A DNA stretch of 64,000 bases from an uncultured Verrucomicrobiota bacterium (GTDB lineage: Bacteria; Verrucomicrobiota; Verrucomicrobiia; Limisphaerales; UBA9464). Shown here in pieces: positions 52,009 to 62,700 of the stretch. Location of the stretch: positions 27,871-91,870 of the forward strand of contig CAIVQB010000018.1 in the NCBI GenBank assembly GCA_903907925.1, written 5' to 3'. The notes below the pieces were generated by a model. That model did not search any database and had not been told where the DNA came from. It saw only the letters and a list, made by a program, of their open reading frames with translations. The translations under genes and the position numbers were made by a program. Position 1 is the stretch's first letter; each line of letters starts with the position of its first letter.

Positions 52009-52944
52009 ATGAGAGTCAGCTTCAATGCCTTCAGTGACTCGATCACCAGTCAGTTGGGTGATTTGAGCTCCGCCCAGCTCCGGCTGCAGCGTCAGGCCAC
52101 CTCCGGCCAGAGAATCTCGGCCGCGGACGATGATCCGGTGGGGGCTCAGCGATTGCTCGATGCCCGCGCTGAAACCGAACAACTGGCGCAATACACCAAG
52201 AACATCGCCCGGCAACGCGATGTCGCCACGGTGACCCAGGGTTCCATCCAGTCGCTGCAAAAGGTCAGTGATCGCGCGGCGGAAATTGCCACCCGGGCCG
52301 TCGGCGTGAATTCGCCGCAGGATCTCGCCCAATACGCCACCGAGGTCAACCAGCTCATCGAGCAGACGTTGAACACGGCCAACGGCAAGTTTGGTGATGG
52401 TTACCTGCTCGGTGGCACCAACACCCGTCAGGTGCCGTTCACCGCCACTCGTGATTCCAACGGCAACATCACCTCGGTCGCCTATCAGGGCAACGTGGCC
52501 GACAGCGCGGTGGAGATCGGTCGCGGCGACACCCTCGACACCCACGTTCCCGGCAGCAACACCTCGGGTGCGGGACCATCGGGATTGTTGGCGGACAGCC
52601 GCACCGGTGCCGATCTGTTTGCCCACCTGATTTCCCTGCGGGACCATTTGCAGGCCGGGAACACCGCGGCCATCAGTGCCACCGACACCACCCAACTGAC
52701 CAGTGACGGCAATCACCTGATTGACCAGCTCGGGTCCAACGCCGCCGCCATTGCCCGTCTCGATGCGGCCGACTCGGCCAACTCCACCCGCAGTCAGGCG
52801 GTCGACAAGATGAAATCCTCGGTGACCGATGTGGACCTGGCCCAGACCCTGACCGATTTGTCCCGTGCCCAATCGGCCTATCAGATCGCGCTTCAAACCG
52901 GGGCCAAATTGCTCGACCTCTCGCTCCTCAACTATCTTCAGTGA
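52009..52944 (+). CDS. flgL: Flagellar hook-associated protein 3 (hook-filament junction)
   Basis: 311 residues. The flagellin-like N-terminal helix (SDSITSQLGDLSSAQLRLQRQATSGQRISAADDDPVGAQRLLDAR) with the S-G-x-R-I-x-x-x-x-D-D-P motif and the C-terminus SVTDVDLAQTLTDLSRAQSAYQIALQTGAKLLDLSLLNYL define FlgL. YLLGGTNTRQVPF is the typical FlgL F/YLFxGTxTxxxPF segment. It forms the second ring between hook and filament, next to FlgK. It follows the chimeric FliD/FlgK gene by 5 bp and leads into fliW and csrA, the common flgK-flgL-fliW-csrA order. Confidence 0.92.
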   Translation: MRVSFNAFSDSITSQLGDLSSAQLRLQRQATSGQRISAADDDPVGAQRLLDARAETEQLAQYTKNIARQRDVATVTQGSIQSLQKVSDRAAEIATRAVGVNSPQDLAQYATEVNQLIEQTLNTANGKFGDGYLLGGTNTRQVPFTATRDSNGNITSVAYQGNVADSAVEIGRGDTLDTHVPGSNTSGAGPSGLLADSRTGADLFAHLISLRDHLQAGNTAAISATDTTQLTSDGNHLIDQLGSNAAAIARLDAADSANSTRSQAVDKMKSSVTDVDLAQTLTDLSRAQSAYQIALQTGAKLLDLSLLNYLQ

Positions 52945-52945
52945 T

Positions 52946-53050
52946 ATGAACTCCCCGCACTACTATATCAGCCGCGAGGTGCGATTCCCGCGGCCTCGCG
53001 CCTGGATCAATACGGGCTGGTACGCCGCCTGCTTCCTCTTCGATTTATGA
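52946..53050 (+). CDS. Possible 34-residue protein between flgL and fliW
   Basis: An ATG one base after the flgL stop opens a frame of 34 codons (begins MNSPHYYISREVRF, ends AACFLFDL) whose TGA overlaps the fliW start (ATGA). The frame fills the only gap in the operon exactly, and coupling by ATGA would explain fliW translation, which has no good Shine-Dalgarno of its own. It has no recognised domain and no ribosome binding site of its own. Could be a coupling leader peptide or chance. Confidence 0.35.
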   Translation: MNSPHYYISREVRFPRPRAWINTGWYAACFLFDL

Positions 53051-53481
53051 TGGAAACGCTCCTCCAACCGGCAATACATGCCGCCGTCCGGCCGACCGAG
53101 GTTCCGGTGCGTCTGCCTTATGGCATCCTCGGATTCGAACAACACACGGACTGGGTCCTGATTTCCGTGCCTGGCGAGGAACCGTTCCAATGGTTGCAGG
53201 TGGTGGACGATCCGCGCCTGGCGTTCGTGGTGGTTGCCCCCGAGGCGGTGACCGCGAACTATTTTCCCGATCTTTCCCCCGATGATGTCGAGAAGATCGG
53301 CCTCGAGTCCTCGGACGACGCGATGACCCTCAACATCGTCACCATCCGGCCCAACGGCCAATCCACGGTGAACCTCAAGGGCCCCATCATCCTGAATCGC
53401 CACACCCTGACGGGCAAACAGGTGATCCCGGTGAATGCCATCGGGCTGAACGTGCAGCACCCGCTACCGGTCGACGCCTAA
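53047..53481 (+). CDS. fliW: Flagellar assembly factor FliW
   Basis: 144 residues. VRLPYGILGFEQHTDWVLISVPGEEPFQWLQVVDDPRLAFVVVAP is the conserved FliW core (F-P-x-G-[IL]-x-G-F and L-Q-S-x-D-x-P-x-L-x-F), followed by NIVTIRPNGQSTVNLKGPIILNRHTLTGKQVI. FliW binds free flagellin or CsrA; when flagellin builds up it releases FliW from flagellin and thereby frees or blocks CsrA, matching flagellin translation to export. csrA follows 4 bp later and the two flagellins lie 3-4 kb upstream. Start could be either of two adjacent ATG codons (53047 or 53050). Confidence 0.95.
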   Translation: MMETLLQPAIHAAVRPTEVPVRLPYGILGFEQHTDWVLISVPGEEPFQWLQVVDDPRLAFVVVAPEAVTANYFPDLSPDDVEKIGLESSDDAMTLNIVTIRPNGQSTVNLKGPIILNRHTLTGKQVIPVNAIGLNVQHPLPVDA

Positions 53482-53485
53482 CCGC

Positions 53486-53740
53486 ATGCTCATTCTTTCA
53501 CGCAAGCCCGGCGAAAGCCTGATCATCGACGGTCGAATCACCGTCAAGGTGGTCCGTCTCGACGGCGATGTGGTCAAGCTGGGCATCGAGGCCCCCGGCC
53601 ATATCCCCGTGCACCGTGAAGAGGTCTACCTCGAAATTCAGAAGAACAATCAACAGGCGGTGGCCCCGAGCCGGATTCCGCTGCCCCGGTTGGGTGCGGT
53701 GAATCCCAATCCCCCACGCCCCGTTTCCCATGGTCGTTGA
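53486..53740 (+). CDS. csrA: Carbon storage regulator CsrA (flagellin translational repressor)
   Basis: 84 residues. MLILSRKPGESLIIDGRITVKVV with the Arg-6-equivalent and the RNA-binding end GHIPVHREEVYLEIQ (Arg-44-equivalent) are intact. The tail after residue 60 (NQQAVAPSRIPLPRLGAVNPNPP) is longer than in E. coli, as in the FliW-regulated group of CsrA proteins. CsrA dimers bind two GGA-containing hairpins; both flagellin leaders in this window offer such pairs (48838-48899 and 49880-49941). Together with FliW it forms a partner-switching circuit known from Bacillus subtilis and Campylobacter. Confidence 0.95.
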   Translation: MLILSRKPGESLIIDGRITVKVVRLDGDVVKLGIEAPGHIPVHREEVYLEIQKNNQQAVAPSRIPLPRLGAVNPNPPRPVSHGR

Positions 53741-54032
53741 CACGCGACGTCCCCTGCCTACACCGCCGGCCCCTGCCGTTGTGGTGGCCCGGTCGGCGTC
53801 CCCGTCGCTTTCAGGCCCCGCCCCGGCCTCTGCGCCGACGCCGGGTCCCATCGGGATCGAGCCGGTCGGTTCTGCGCTCCCGCAAAACGCACTCGCGCCG
53901 CTCGGACCGTCGGACCAGATGACGGTCGCGTATGCGAATCAGATCGCCGGCAATCCCGTGGATGCCCTGTCAGTCTTTGGACCGTTGGACGTGGATCGGG
54001 TCGCCCGACTCCTCGCGCCCGCGACGGTTTAG
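53730..54032 (+). CDS. Small proline/alanine-rich protein overlapping csrA
   Basis: 100 residues, ATG inside the last codons of csrA (11-bp overlap, different frame), so coupled translation is likely if it is a gene. The first 60 residues are rich in Pro, Ala and Ser; the last 35 (QMTVAYANQIAGNPVDALSVFGPLDVDRVARLLAP) could fold as helices. No family is recognised. Its position at the end of the fliW-csrA unit suggests a flagellum- or CsrA-related role, but low complexity and length leave doubt whether it is real. Confidence 0.4.
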   Translation: MVVDTRRPLPTPPAPAVVVARSASPSLSGPAPASAPTPGPIGIEPVGSALPQNALAPLGPSDQMTVAYANQIAGNPVDALSVFGPLDVDRVARLLAPATV

Positions 54033-54286
54033 ATCCGCGCCGGTCGGCAGTCGTTGGAGTGGTGTGTGCGCGCCGGATCCTTGATCGGCGCATTCGCCGA
54101 TTTAACGGGCAGGTGGGTTGGGAACGCCGTCGGGTGTTCTCGATCTGATTCATGGCTGATGCGTCGAGTGCGAAAGAGAAATGATCCTCAAGAAAGCCGT
54201 TTTGGAAACCGATAGGCATGGGGCGCGCCAGGGACTTCCACGCGCTCCCTTGGAATGATATACCGCCGCGGGCGGGCTGAACCCAC

Positions 54287-56758
54287 ATGCTGCAATTCTT
54301 TCATCGTCTGCGGATTTCCCAGAAATTGATGCTGATCAGCATCCTTTTCATGATTCCGGATTCGGTGTTGTTGTGTCTCTTCCTGATCAGCATCAACGAC
54401 AACATCCACTTTGCCCGGTGGGAGAAGCTCGGAAATCAATATCAGAGACCGTTGGAGGAGTTGCTTCAAACCCTGCCGCAACACCTGCTCGCGGCCTCTT
54501 CGCCGGCCTCCTACGATCCGGCCCGCTCGGAACGGATCCGAAAACTGGAGGCCAGGATTGACGGGGCTGTTTCGAGACTGGAGGAGGTGGATGGAAAGAT
54601 CGGAGCCGACTTGCAGTTCACCGATGAAGGACTAGCCAAACGCAACCGGGCTCATTTCCGGGCACATATCCTGAAGGCGGAATGGACGAAGCTGAAGACG
54701 GCGCTTCCGAGATTGAGCGGTGCCGAATTGACCACGGATCATCTTCACCTCCTGGCCGACGTGCGGGCGATGATCACCCATGCCGGAGATTCATCGAACC
54801 TCATTCTCGATCCGGACCTCGACAGTTACTATTTGATGGATGTGACGTTGCTGGCGTTGCCCGAGATGCAGGACCGGCTTTGGAACGTGGCCGCGTTCGG
54901 AAGCGATCTGCTGAAGAAACCGGTTCGGACCGCCGCGGACCGCCGGCAGATGGCGGTGAATGCAGCGCTGCTCCGGCAATCCGATCTCGACCGCGTTTTG
55001 CAGAGTGCCCATACCGCGTTGAATGAGGACGGGAACTTCTACGGGATCAGCCCCGAGCTGCAACGGCGTCTCCCGCCGGCCCTGGAGGAGTTCAGGAAGG
55101 CGGCGGCGGAATTCATCGAAATGACGTCGAAGGTGAGCGAGTTGGACCGACCCGGTCTCTCCTCGGACCAATATTTGTCCGCCGGGTTCCGGGCGCATGC
55201 CGCCAGCTTTTCCCTGTGGGGGATCGCCAGCGAGGAACTGGATCGGTTGTTGGACCTGCGGATGGATCACTATCGTAGCCGGCGGGCCCGAAGCCTCTGT
55301 CTGACGGCGCTGGCCCTGTCGGCTGCCATTGGTTTCGTGACCTTCATCACCCGCAGCATCAGCCGCCCGTTGCAGCGCCAGGCCGCGGACCTGCAGAAGG
55401 TCAATGCGGTGCTGAAAAACGAAATCGCCGAGCGGGAACGCGCCGAGGCGGGCTTGCGAACCGCGGAGGAGAAATACCGCGGTATCTTCGAGAATTCGAT
55501 CGAAGGGATTTTCCAGACCACCCGGGAGGGCCGGTACCTGGTCGCGAATCCGACCCTGGCGCGAATGCTCGGATACGATGACGTCGCGGACCTTCAAGCC
55601 GGGATGACGGATATTGGGGGACGACTGTATGTGGACCGGGGGCGACGGGCCGAATTTCAGCGCCAGATTGAGCAATCCGGGTTGGTGCGGCGGTTCGAGT
55701 CGGAAGTGGTTCGCAAGGACGGTGGCCGGCTCTGGATTTCCGAGAACGCGCGTGCGGTCAACGACGCCGACGGTCAATTCCTCTACTACGAGGGAACCGT
55801 CCACGACATCACGGAACGGAAGCTTCACGAAGCCGCCCTGGCCAAGGCCCAGACAGAATTGATGGAGGCCTCGCGCCTGGCCGGAATGGCGGAGGTCGCC
55901 ACCGGGGTGCTTCACAACATCGGCAACGTTCTCAACAGCATCAATGTCGCCGCGGGATTCGTCTCGGATACGCTTCAAAAATCCAAGGTGTCGAATCTGT
56001 CCCGCGCCGCAGGCCTGTTGAGGGAGCACGATGGGGAGCTCGCCGCGTTCCTCGCCGCGGATCCCAAGGGCCGGCAACTGCCGGGTTACCTGGTTGAATT
56101 GTCCGACCACCTGATCGCCGAGAATCAGGCGCTGACGGAGAAAATGGCGGTGCTCCGCAAGAACCTGGAGCACGTGAAGGAAATCGTCGTGATGCAGCAG
56201 GGCTATGCGAAGGTTTCAGGAGTGTCCGAGTCGATCGATGTGTCGGAGTTGGTCGAAGACGCCCTGCGCATCAACGCGAGCGCGCTGACCCGTCACCGGA
56301 TTGACGTGATCCGCGATTACGAGACCCGCGCCACCATCCTGATCGACAAGCACAAGGCGATGCAGATTCTGGTGAACCTGATCAGCAACGCGAAGTATGC
56401 GTGCGCCAGTTCGGGGCAGAAGGAGAAGCGGGTCACGGTCAGGATTTCGACCAAGGATTCGCGGGTGATCATCTTCGTCCACGACAACGGCGTGGGCATT
56501 CCCAGGGAGAATCTCGTTCGCATCTTCAATCACGGTTTTACCACCCGGAAAGAGGGCCACGGATTCGGGCTGCATTCCGGTGCGATCGCCGCCAAGGAAA
56601 TGGGCGGCGCGTTGCGGGTCGACAGCGACGGGCCCGGACGGGGCGCGACTTTCATCCTCGAACTGCCCGTACGACAAACCACCTCCATCTATGCTTCTCG
56701 AAGCGACCACGGCCACCCGGCACATCCTGATCATCGACGACAACCCGTCGATTCATGA
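54287..56758 (+). CDS. Membrane-bound PAS sensor histidine kinase
   Basis: 823 residues. Membrane segment 1 (about 13-37), a periplasmic sensor region (about 45-330), membrane segment 2 (about 336-356, [18 protein letters not shown]), a short linker with [10 protein letters not shown], a PAS domain with C-terminal DITERK (about 390-512), a dimerisation helix with [13 protein letters not shown] (His543) and a HATPase_c domain with N-box, DNGVGIP and GHGFGLH. The H-box differs from the classic HExxTP, as in ThcN/HPK relatives with H-N-I-x-N. The C-terminal 27 residues overlap the next gene by 68 bp, an unusually long overlap that suggests strong coupling to the response regulator kinase. Confidence 0.88.
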   Translation: MLQFFHRLRISQKLMLISILFMIPDSVLLCLFLISINDNIHFARWEKLGNQYQRPLEELLQTLPQHLLAASSPASYDPARSERIRKLEARIDGAVSRLEEVDGKIGADLQFTDEGLAKRNRAHFRAHILKAEWTKLKTALPRLSGAELTTDHLHLLADVRAMITHAGDSSNLILDPDLDSYYLMDVTLLALPEMQDRLWNVAAFGSDLLKKPVRTAADRRQMAVNAALLRQSDLDRVLQSAHTALNEDGNFYGISPELQRRLPPALEEFRKAAAEFIEMTSKVSELDRPGLSSDQYLSAGFRAHAASFSLWGIASEELDRLLDLRMDHYRSRRARSLCLTALALSAAIGFVTFITRSISRPLQRQAADLQKVNAVLKNEIAERERAEAGLRTAEEKYRGIFENSIEGIFQTTREGRYLVANPTLARMLGYDDVADLQAGMTDIGGRLYVDRGRRAEFQRQIEQSGLVRRFESEVVRKDGGRLWISENARAVNDADGQFLYYEGTVHDITERKLHEAALAKAQTELMEASRLAGMAEVATGVLHNIGNVLNSINVAAGFVSDTLQKSKVSNLSRAAGLLREHDGELAAFLAADPKGRQLPGYLVELSDHLIAENQALTEKMAVLRKNLEHVKEIVVMQQGYAKVSGVSESIDVSELVEDALRINASALTRHRIDVIRDYETRATILIDKHKAMQILVNLISNAKYACASSGQKEKRVTVRISTKDSRVIIFVHDNGVGIPRENLVRIFNHGFTTRKEGHGFGLHSGAIAAKEMGGALRVDSDGPGRGATFILELPVRQTTSIYASRSDHGHPAHPDHRRQPVDS

Positions 56759-58037
56759 CGATTTCCGGAGTATTCTCTGCCCGATCGGTCGAAACGATTC
56801 CCTCGACCGGCGGGAGGCGTCGTTGTTCGGAATTGAACCGGTGACGGAGAGTTTCGGATTCGAGGTCGATTCGGCGTTTCAAGGACAGGAGGGACTCGAG
56901 CTCATCGACCGCTCGCTGGTGGATCAACGGCCGTATGCGATGGCGTTTGTCGATGTCCGCATGCCGCCCGGCTGGGATGGCATCGAGACGATCGCCCGCA
57001 TCTGGGAGCGCTATCCGGATCTGCAGGTCGTCGTTTGCACCGCCTACTCGGACTATTCATGGGAGGCGATGGTGGAACGGCTCGGCCAATCGGATCGGCT
57101 GCTGATCCTCAAGAAGCCCTTCGACAACATCGAAGTCCTGCAACTGGCCAATGCCCTCACCGAGAAATGGTCCCTATTTCAGAAGGCCAAGACCCGGCTG
57201 TCCGATCTGGAACAGGCGGTCCGCACCCGCACCGTTGAATTGCAGGGCGCCAACTCGGAACTGACGCGGGCCAACGAACGGCTGGCGGTCGAAATGAAGC
57301 GCGCGCACGAACTCGCCGAAGCCGCGCTGGTCGCAAGCAAGGCGAAGAGCGAATTCCTGGCGATGATGAGCCACGAAATCCGGACGCCGATGAATGGAAT
57401 CGTCGGAATGACCGACCTTCTGCTCGACACCGGTCTGGATGCCGAGCAACGCGATTTTGCCCAAACGGTCAAACAATGCGCCCGCGATCTGCTCGGGATC
57501 ATCAACGACATCCTCGATTTCTCGAAGGTTGAGGCCGGCAAGCTCGCCTTGGAACGGGTTGAGTTTGACCTCAGGAAGATGGTCGACGAGGTCGTCGCTT
57601 TGGTCGGAGTTCGGGCCCGCGACAAGGGGCTCAGGGTCACGGCGAACATTGCGACGGATATACCGGCCGTGCTGTTGGGTGATCCGCTCCGTCTGCGACA
57701 GGTGCTTCTGAATCTCCTCGGCAATGCCGTTAAATTCACCACCGCGGGTCAGGTGTCGATGGATGTCCTCACTCTTCGCGGGAAACCCGACGGCATGGAG
57801 CTGCTCTTCAGTGTCAGCGATACCGGCATTGGGATTCCGGAGACGGCCCAACAGGATATTTTCCAAGCCTTCACCCAGGCCGATTGTTCGACGACCCGGA
57901 AATACGGCGGCACCGGCCTCGGCCTGGCGATTTGTCGCCGCTTGGTTCACCTGATGGGGGGCGAGATCCGGTTGAGCAGCATCGTCGGCAAAGGGTCCAC
58001 CTTTTGGTTCTCGGTCGAATTAGGGACCCGTCCTTAA
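56691..58037 (+). CDS. Hybrid response regulator/histidine kinase (REC-HisKA-HATPase)
   Basis: 448 residues from the ATG at 56691, the only start before the receiver domain. The REC domain has [10 protein letters not shown], phospho-acceptor Asp88 in [12 protein letters not shown] and KKP; HisKA has [16 protein letters not shown] (His228), and HATPase_c has the N-box [19 protein letters not shown] and [11 protein letters not shown] ahead of the kinase module means the kinase can be controlled by phosphotransfer, most simply from the membrane kinase encoded just upstream. There is no output domain in either, so a further phosphorelay partner must exist elsewhere. Soluble. Confidence 0.9.
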   Translation: MLLEATTATRHILIIDDNPSIHDDFRSILCPIGRNDSLDRREASLFGIEPVTESFGFEVDSAFQGQEGLELIDRSLVDQRPYAMAFVDVRMPPGWDGIETIARIWERYPDLQVVVCTAYSDYSWEAMVERLGQSDRLLILKKPFDNIEVLQLANALTEKWSLFQKAKTRLSDLEQAVRTRTVELQGANSELTRANERLAVEMKRAHELAEAALVASKAKSEFLAMMSHEIRTPMNGIVGMTDLLLDTGLDAEQRDFAQTVKQCARDLLGIINDILDFSKVEAGKLALERVEFDLRKMVDEVVALVGVRARDKGLRVTANIATDIPAVLLGDPLRLRQVLLNLLGNAVKFTTAGQVSMDVLTLRGKPDGMELLFSVSDTGIGIPETAQQDIFQAFTQADCSTTRKYGGTGLGLAICRRLVHLMGGEIRLSSIVGKGSTFWFSVELGTRP

Positions 58038-58048
58038 CTGGAATGATT

Positions 58049-58262
58049 CAGAAGAAGCCGCAATAGGACGTGGATTCACTGATGGAGACGGAATGGACAG
58101 AATGAAATGAATGAGTCGGATGGGATTGGGTTTTTGGAATCGGTGACAATGCCTGCCCTCCGTGCCGCCTTTCCCTATTGTCAGACGCACGCTCGGGGCT
58201 CAGATGAAAGAATCAGATTCCGTCCATTCCGTTCATTCCGTCTGAATCTCTTCTTCTGGATT
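58049..58262. repeat. Inverted-repeat element with GGAATGGACAGAATG-type arms
   Basis: The left arm holds, in order, CAGAAGAAG, GATTCA and GACGGAATGGACAGAATG (58049-58112). The right arm (58217-58262), read on the other strand, holds the same words in the same order (CAGAAGAAG, GATTCA, GACGGAATGAACGGAATG). About 100 bp of unrelated sequence lies between. No transposase frame is seen. The arms are imperfect but the shared order is clear. Confidence 0.55.
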
Positions 58263-58300
58263 CGATCCCGGTTCCAGCTTCGAGACCACATTTGGACGGG

Positions 58301-58410
58301 GATTCACTGATTAACACAGATTCACAGAGTTGGACGGAAAGAAACTGAATGAACCGGTCGTTCGGACGAGTTCTTCAGGAATCGGTGAAAATCCGTGTCA
58401 TCCGTGTCAC
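58301..58410. repeat. Second inverted-repeat element, ACACAGATT family
   Basis: The left arm GATTCACTGATTAACACAGA (58301-58320) and the right arm (58381-58410, with ATCCGTGTCATCCGTGTCAC) carry related words in inverted orientation (ACACAGATT versus ACACGGATT). The left arm resembles the copy at 37961-37997. Intergenic and non-coding. Confidence 0.5.
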
Positions 58411-58618
58411 TTCCTGAGTCGTTGATCCAGACCCTTTGAGCCGCTGGCATGTCGGCTGCTCGCAGGGGTCCGGATATGAATCCGACGGCTCAAATCCGCT
58501 CGTTTCGGCCGAATCCGGCAAAATTATGCCGATTCCCGGCCGCAGTGCCGTGCAGGCTTTGCCGGGATAGGCCCGGATTCGGGCCTGTCGCCGCCCGATT
58601 CCACCACGGGAGGACACG

Positions 58619-59725
58619 ATGATACTGAGTGCCGACTATTTGATCGTGGGTTCCGGCCTGACCGGTGGGACCATCGCCCGCTGTCTCCAGGATGCCGGAT
58701 GCGAAGTGCTGATCCTGGAGCGGCGCGGACACGTTGGCGGCAACGTTCACGACCATTCCCATCCCAGCGGGATCCGGGTCCACACCTACGGCCCGCACTA
58801 TTTCCGGACGGGTTCCGATCGGATCTGGGAATTCGTCAACCGATTCGCCTCCTTCTTTCCCTACGAAGCCGTCCTCAAGACCTGGGTCGATGGCCACAAT
58901 GAAAACTGGCCTGTCGCCGGCAGTTACATCCGTCGGACTGTCGGCGAGCAATGGAAGCCCGCGTTTCTGGGATCGCCGACCAATTTCGAGGAAGCCTCGC
59001 TTTCGATGATGCCGCGACCCATCTACGAGAAATTCATCAAGGGTTATTCGGAGAAGCAATGGGGCGTGCCGGCGCGCAGTCTTTCGTCGTCACTGGCCCG
59101 GCGGTTTGACGTTCGTCTCGATGATGAACCGCGGTTGATGCGCCACAAGTTTCAGGGTCTTCCGGTGGAGGGCTACGCCGATTTCACCCGCAACTTGATC
59201 CAGGGAATTCCCGTGGTCACCGGCTGTGATTATCTCAAATCACGCCACGCCTTTCGCGCCCGCAAGCAGTTGATCTTCACCGGGCCAATTGACGAGTTTT
59301 TCGACTACGATCTCGGCCGGTTGGTGTATCGGGGTCAGCAACGGGTTCACGAGTATCTGCCGGACGTGACGTTCGCCCAGCCGTGTGGGCAGGTGAACAA
59401 TCCGGACCCGGCCAACGGGCCGCATATCCGGACCCTGGAGTGGAAGCACATGATGCCCCACGCCTATGCCAGCCAGATTCGCGGCACCCTTCTGACCCGT
59501 GAAATCACCACCACGCCGACAGACAGTGACCGGTACGAATACCCCTTTCCCGACAGTTCGAACGCCAGCCTGTACGAGCAGTACCGCCAGCGTGCGGCCG
59601 GCTTGTCCGGGGTGATGATCTGCGGGCGTCTCGGCGAGTACCGCTACTACGACATGGACCAGGCGATTGCCCGGGCCCTGACCCTCGCCGAACGGATTCT
59701 GGAAGAACAAACGACCACCTTCTGA
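58619..59725 (+). CDS. glf: UDP-galactopyranose mutase
   Basis: 368 residues, ribosome binding site GGGAGG at a good distance. FAD-binding LIVGSGLTGGTIA (8-20), LERRGHVGGNVHDH, the YGPHYFRTGS active-site stretch, GYSEKQWG and the C-terminal GRLGEYRYYDMDQAI are the standard UGM motifs. It converts UDP-galactopyranose to UDP-galactofuranose for surface glycans. It lies 2 bp before the giant glycosyltransferase gene, so the two are probably one operon and galactofuranose may be one of its donor sugars. Confidence 0.93.
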   Translation: MILSADYLIVGSGLTGGTIARCLQDAGCEVLILERRGHVGGNVHDHSHPSGIRVHTYGPHYFRTGSDRIWEFVNRFASFFPYEAVLKTWVDGHNENWPVAGSYIRRTVGEQWKPAFLGSPTNFEEASLSMMPRPIYEKFIKGYSEKQWGVPARSLSSSLARRFDVRLDDEPRLMRHKFQGLPVEGYADFTRNLIQGIPVVTGCDYLKSRHAFRARKQLIFTGPIDEFFDYDLGRLVYRGQQRVHEYLPDVTFAQPCGQVNNPDPANGPHIRTLEWKHMMPHAYASQIRGTLLTREITTTPTDSDRYEYPFPDSSNASLYEQYRQRAAGLSGVMICGRLGEYRYYDMDQAIARALTLAERILEEQTTTF

Positions 59726-59727
59726 GT

Positions 59728-62700
59728 ATGAATTCCACTTCACCGCAGAACGACCTTCCGCCGCCCACCGTGGTCTTGCCCCGGATCGCCGTGGTCATTC
59801 CCGTGCACAACGAGGAGGCGACCCTTGCAGCCTGTCTGCGGGCGGTTCTCGATCGCACGCGGTATCCGGATTGGGAGGTCATCGTGGTGGATGATGGATC
59901 GACCGATGGCACCGCGGAGATTCTCCGGAAGTTCGAGGGCATCCGGGTGTTGCGTCAGGAACGCGGAGGAGTCGCCCGGGCGCTGAACGCCGGATTTGCC
60001 GCCGCCGGTTCCGCCGATGTAGTCCGGTTGCACGCGGATGTCATCGTCGAAACTCCCGCCTGGTTGGAACTGCTGGCCGGTGTCGCCGCGTCGCGGCCCA
60101 CCGCCGGAGTGGTGGGTGCGCGGTTGGTGTTTCCCGACGGTCGGATCCAGGCCGAGGGACGCAGCCTGATCAGCGGCGTTGGTCTTCATCCGTTGCATCG
60201 CGATCGCAACGCCTTCGCGGTGGAATCGGGTGGCGGTTCGGTCCGCGAAGTCGATTCGGTTCCGGGGGCACTGGCGTACTATCGCCGCGCCGCTTTGGAT
60301 GCCGTCGGCGGGTTGGATCCGGCCTTCGGTCCCGCCTGGATGGACGATGATGATTTCTGCATCGGCGCGCGGTTTCACCGATTCAAGGTGTTCGTCCATA
60401 CCGGCGTGACCGCCGTGCATCACACGCGGACCTGGTCACCGACGAGCGTGAATCATGTTCCCGAGGCGGAGATGCTGCTCCGTTCCGCGACGTGGCAGTC
60501 GAAGGAGGCGACGCTGAAAACCAAGGGGCCGCTGTGGGAAAAGAAATGGGGTTGGGATCCGTTCCATCCCGATTTGAACGAGATTCGGCGACTCTACGGA
60601 TCGACCGAACTCTGCTGGCAGATCGGCGAGCCGATGCATTTTCGTCCCGGATCGGATTCTCCGACGGTGGACTGCTGCCTGGTGACATGGAATACGCTGC
60701 CGTTGTTGAAACGGTGCCTGGAAAGCCTGGCACTCACCGATTATCCCGCCGACCGGATCCGCGTTTTCATCGCCGACAACGCCAGCACCGATGGCACGGG
60801 GGAATATCTCGCCCAGCTTGCACCCAACTATCCCTTCGCCCTGGTGGTGTCACGGCTCGAGGTCAACACCGGTGCCGCCGTGGGTCTGAATTGGGCGGTG
60901 CAGCAGGGTGGTGGCGATTTGGTGGCCCGATTGGACGATGATATCATCCTGCCTTCGGAATGGCTGAAGGTGATGGTGGAGGACCTGAAACGGCGTCCGT
61001 TCGCGGGCTGCGTGGGACCCAAGATTCTCAATGACGATGCGCACCGCAGCATTCAATGCGGACCGTATCGGCACTTTCCCGGCCTGTTTGGACACGAGGA
61101 CGAGGCCGATCTCGGGCAGGCCGATTACCTGGCCCGCGCCATTCATGTCCGCGGCTGCTGCAATCTTTACCGACGCGATGTGTTCCGCCGGTGCGGCCTC
61201 TTTGATGTCCGGTACAGTCCGAGCCAGTTCGACGATCCGGATCATCACATCGCCCTCGCTGTGGCGGGATATGAAGTGCTGTACGAAGGACGGGTCGGAG
61301 TCGTTCACAAACTGAACAACGGTGTGGCCCGGTCCCGCGCGGCGATCGCCAACCAGCAGGGCAACGGCGGCAAGATGTACGGCAAGTGGGGCGCCGATAT
61401 TTTCGAAGTGCTTGAACGGTCGTTGGAATTGTCGCGCGAGGGGCGATGTCTGCCGGACGACGGCGACACGGCGGCGTTGGCGGCGGGTGCACCGGGATCC
61501 GGGGAATTTCCGAGAAAAATGCCGATTGCGAATCCCGCGGCCGAGGCACCGGCCCGTCGGGTTTACGACGATCTGGCGCGGATTGGCACCAGTCCCGAGC
61601 TGGCCGGTGTCGTGGAGGAATTCATGAAGCTGGCCGCGAGCCAGGTCCGCGATGGAAAGCCCCGTCACGCGGCGGACACGCTTCATTCGGTGCTCAATCT
61701 GAGTCCGTGCGGCGCGCCGGTGTTCCGGGCGCTGGCGCGGAATTATCGGGACATGGGGCAGCCGGCCGCGGGTGCCACCATCGCCCGGCGCGGATTGCAA
61801 CTGCATCCCGACGATGCCGAACTTGCCGCGGGAGTTGCCAGCGGCGCAGCGGTCGCAGGTTCCGACGTGGGATTGGCCGGACGACCCAACGACCGGTCGG
61901 ATCACATCGGCGAACAATGGGTTTCCGTGGGAGCCGCACGAAACGGCGGTTCCGGCGCGCGACTGCGGGTCCTGATGGTGAATTCGTTTGAGACCCGGGT
62001 GGCCGGCGGCGACATGCATCAGATCAAGAAGACGCGGCAGTACCTGCAGGAGTTGGGTGTCGAGGTGGACGTCTGTTGCACGCCGCGCCCGGACCCGCGC
62101 GGTTACGATCTGGTCCACGTTTGGAATCTCTGGTTTCCGCACCAGACACTGCCGCAGATCAAGGCGATCCGGAATCTGGCCCCGGACGTTCCGATCGTGC
62201 TCTCCACCATTTATTGGGATATGTCGGAAAAAGCCTGGGCCGATGCCGCCGTTCCGCACGTCTTCGGCGCGACTCAATCCGAGGCGGTTGAAACGGGATT
62301 GATTCAACTGGCCAACGATCGCTTGCTGGTGAACGGCCGCCGCCGTTCCCATCCGATGGAGCCGAACTACAACGGGTACGAGGCATACCAGCGGCAGATC
62401 CTGGAGCGGGTCGATCATCTGCTGCCCCAGAGCGAGGCCGAGATGGCCAATCTGGAGAAGACCCTTGGCGTCTCGAAACCTCACACCGTGGTCTACAACG
62501 CAGCCGAGACGCGGGTGTTCGACACGGCGACGCCGGATTGGTTTGTCGACACCTACAAGGTTCGAGATTTCGTTCTGACCGTCGGACTGGTCGAGACACG
62601 GAAGAATCAATTGATGCTGCTGCACGCGCTGCGCGACACCGGACTGCCCGTGGTCGTCGTGGGCCGCAACTACGATCGGAACTATCTCCGGCTGTGTCAG

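Larger units (their letters stand above)
58038..58618. other. 581-bp intergenic region with repeats
   Basis: No coding gene is supported. It contains the two inverted-repeat elements annotated at 58049-58262 and 58301-58410, and near its end a purine-rich ribosome binding site (GGGAGG, 58608-58613) for the UDP-galactopyranose mutase. Confidence 0.5.
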
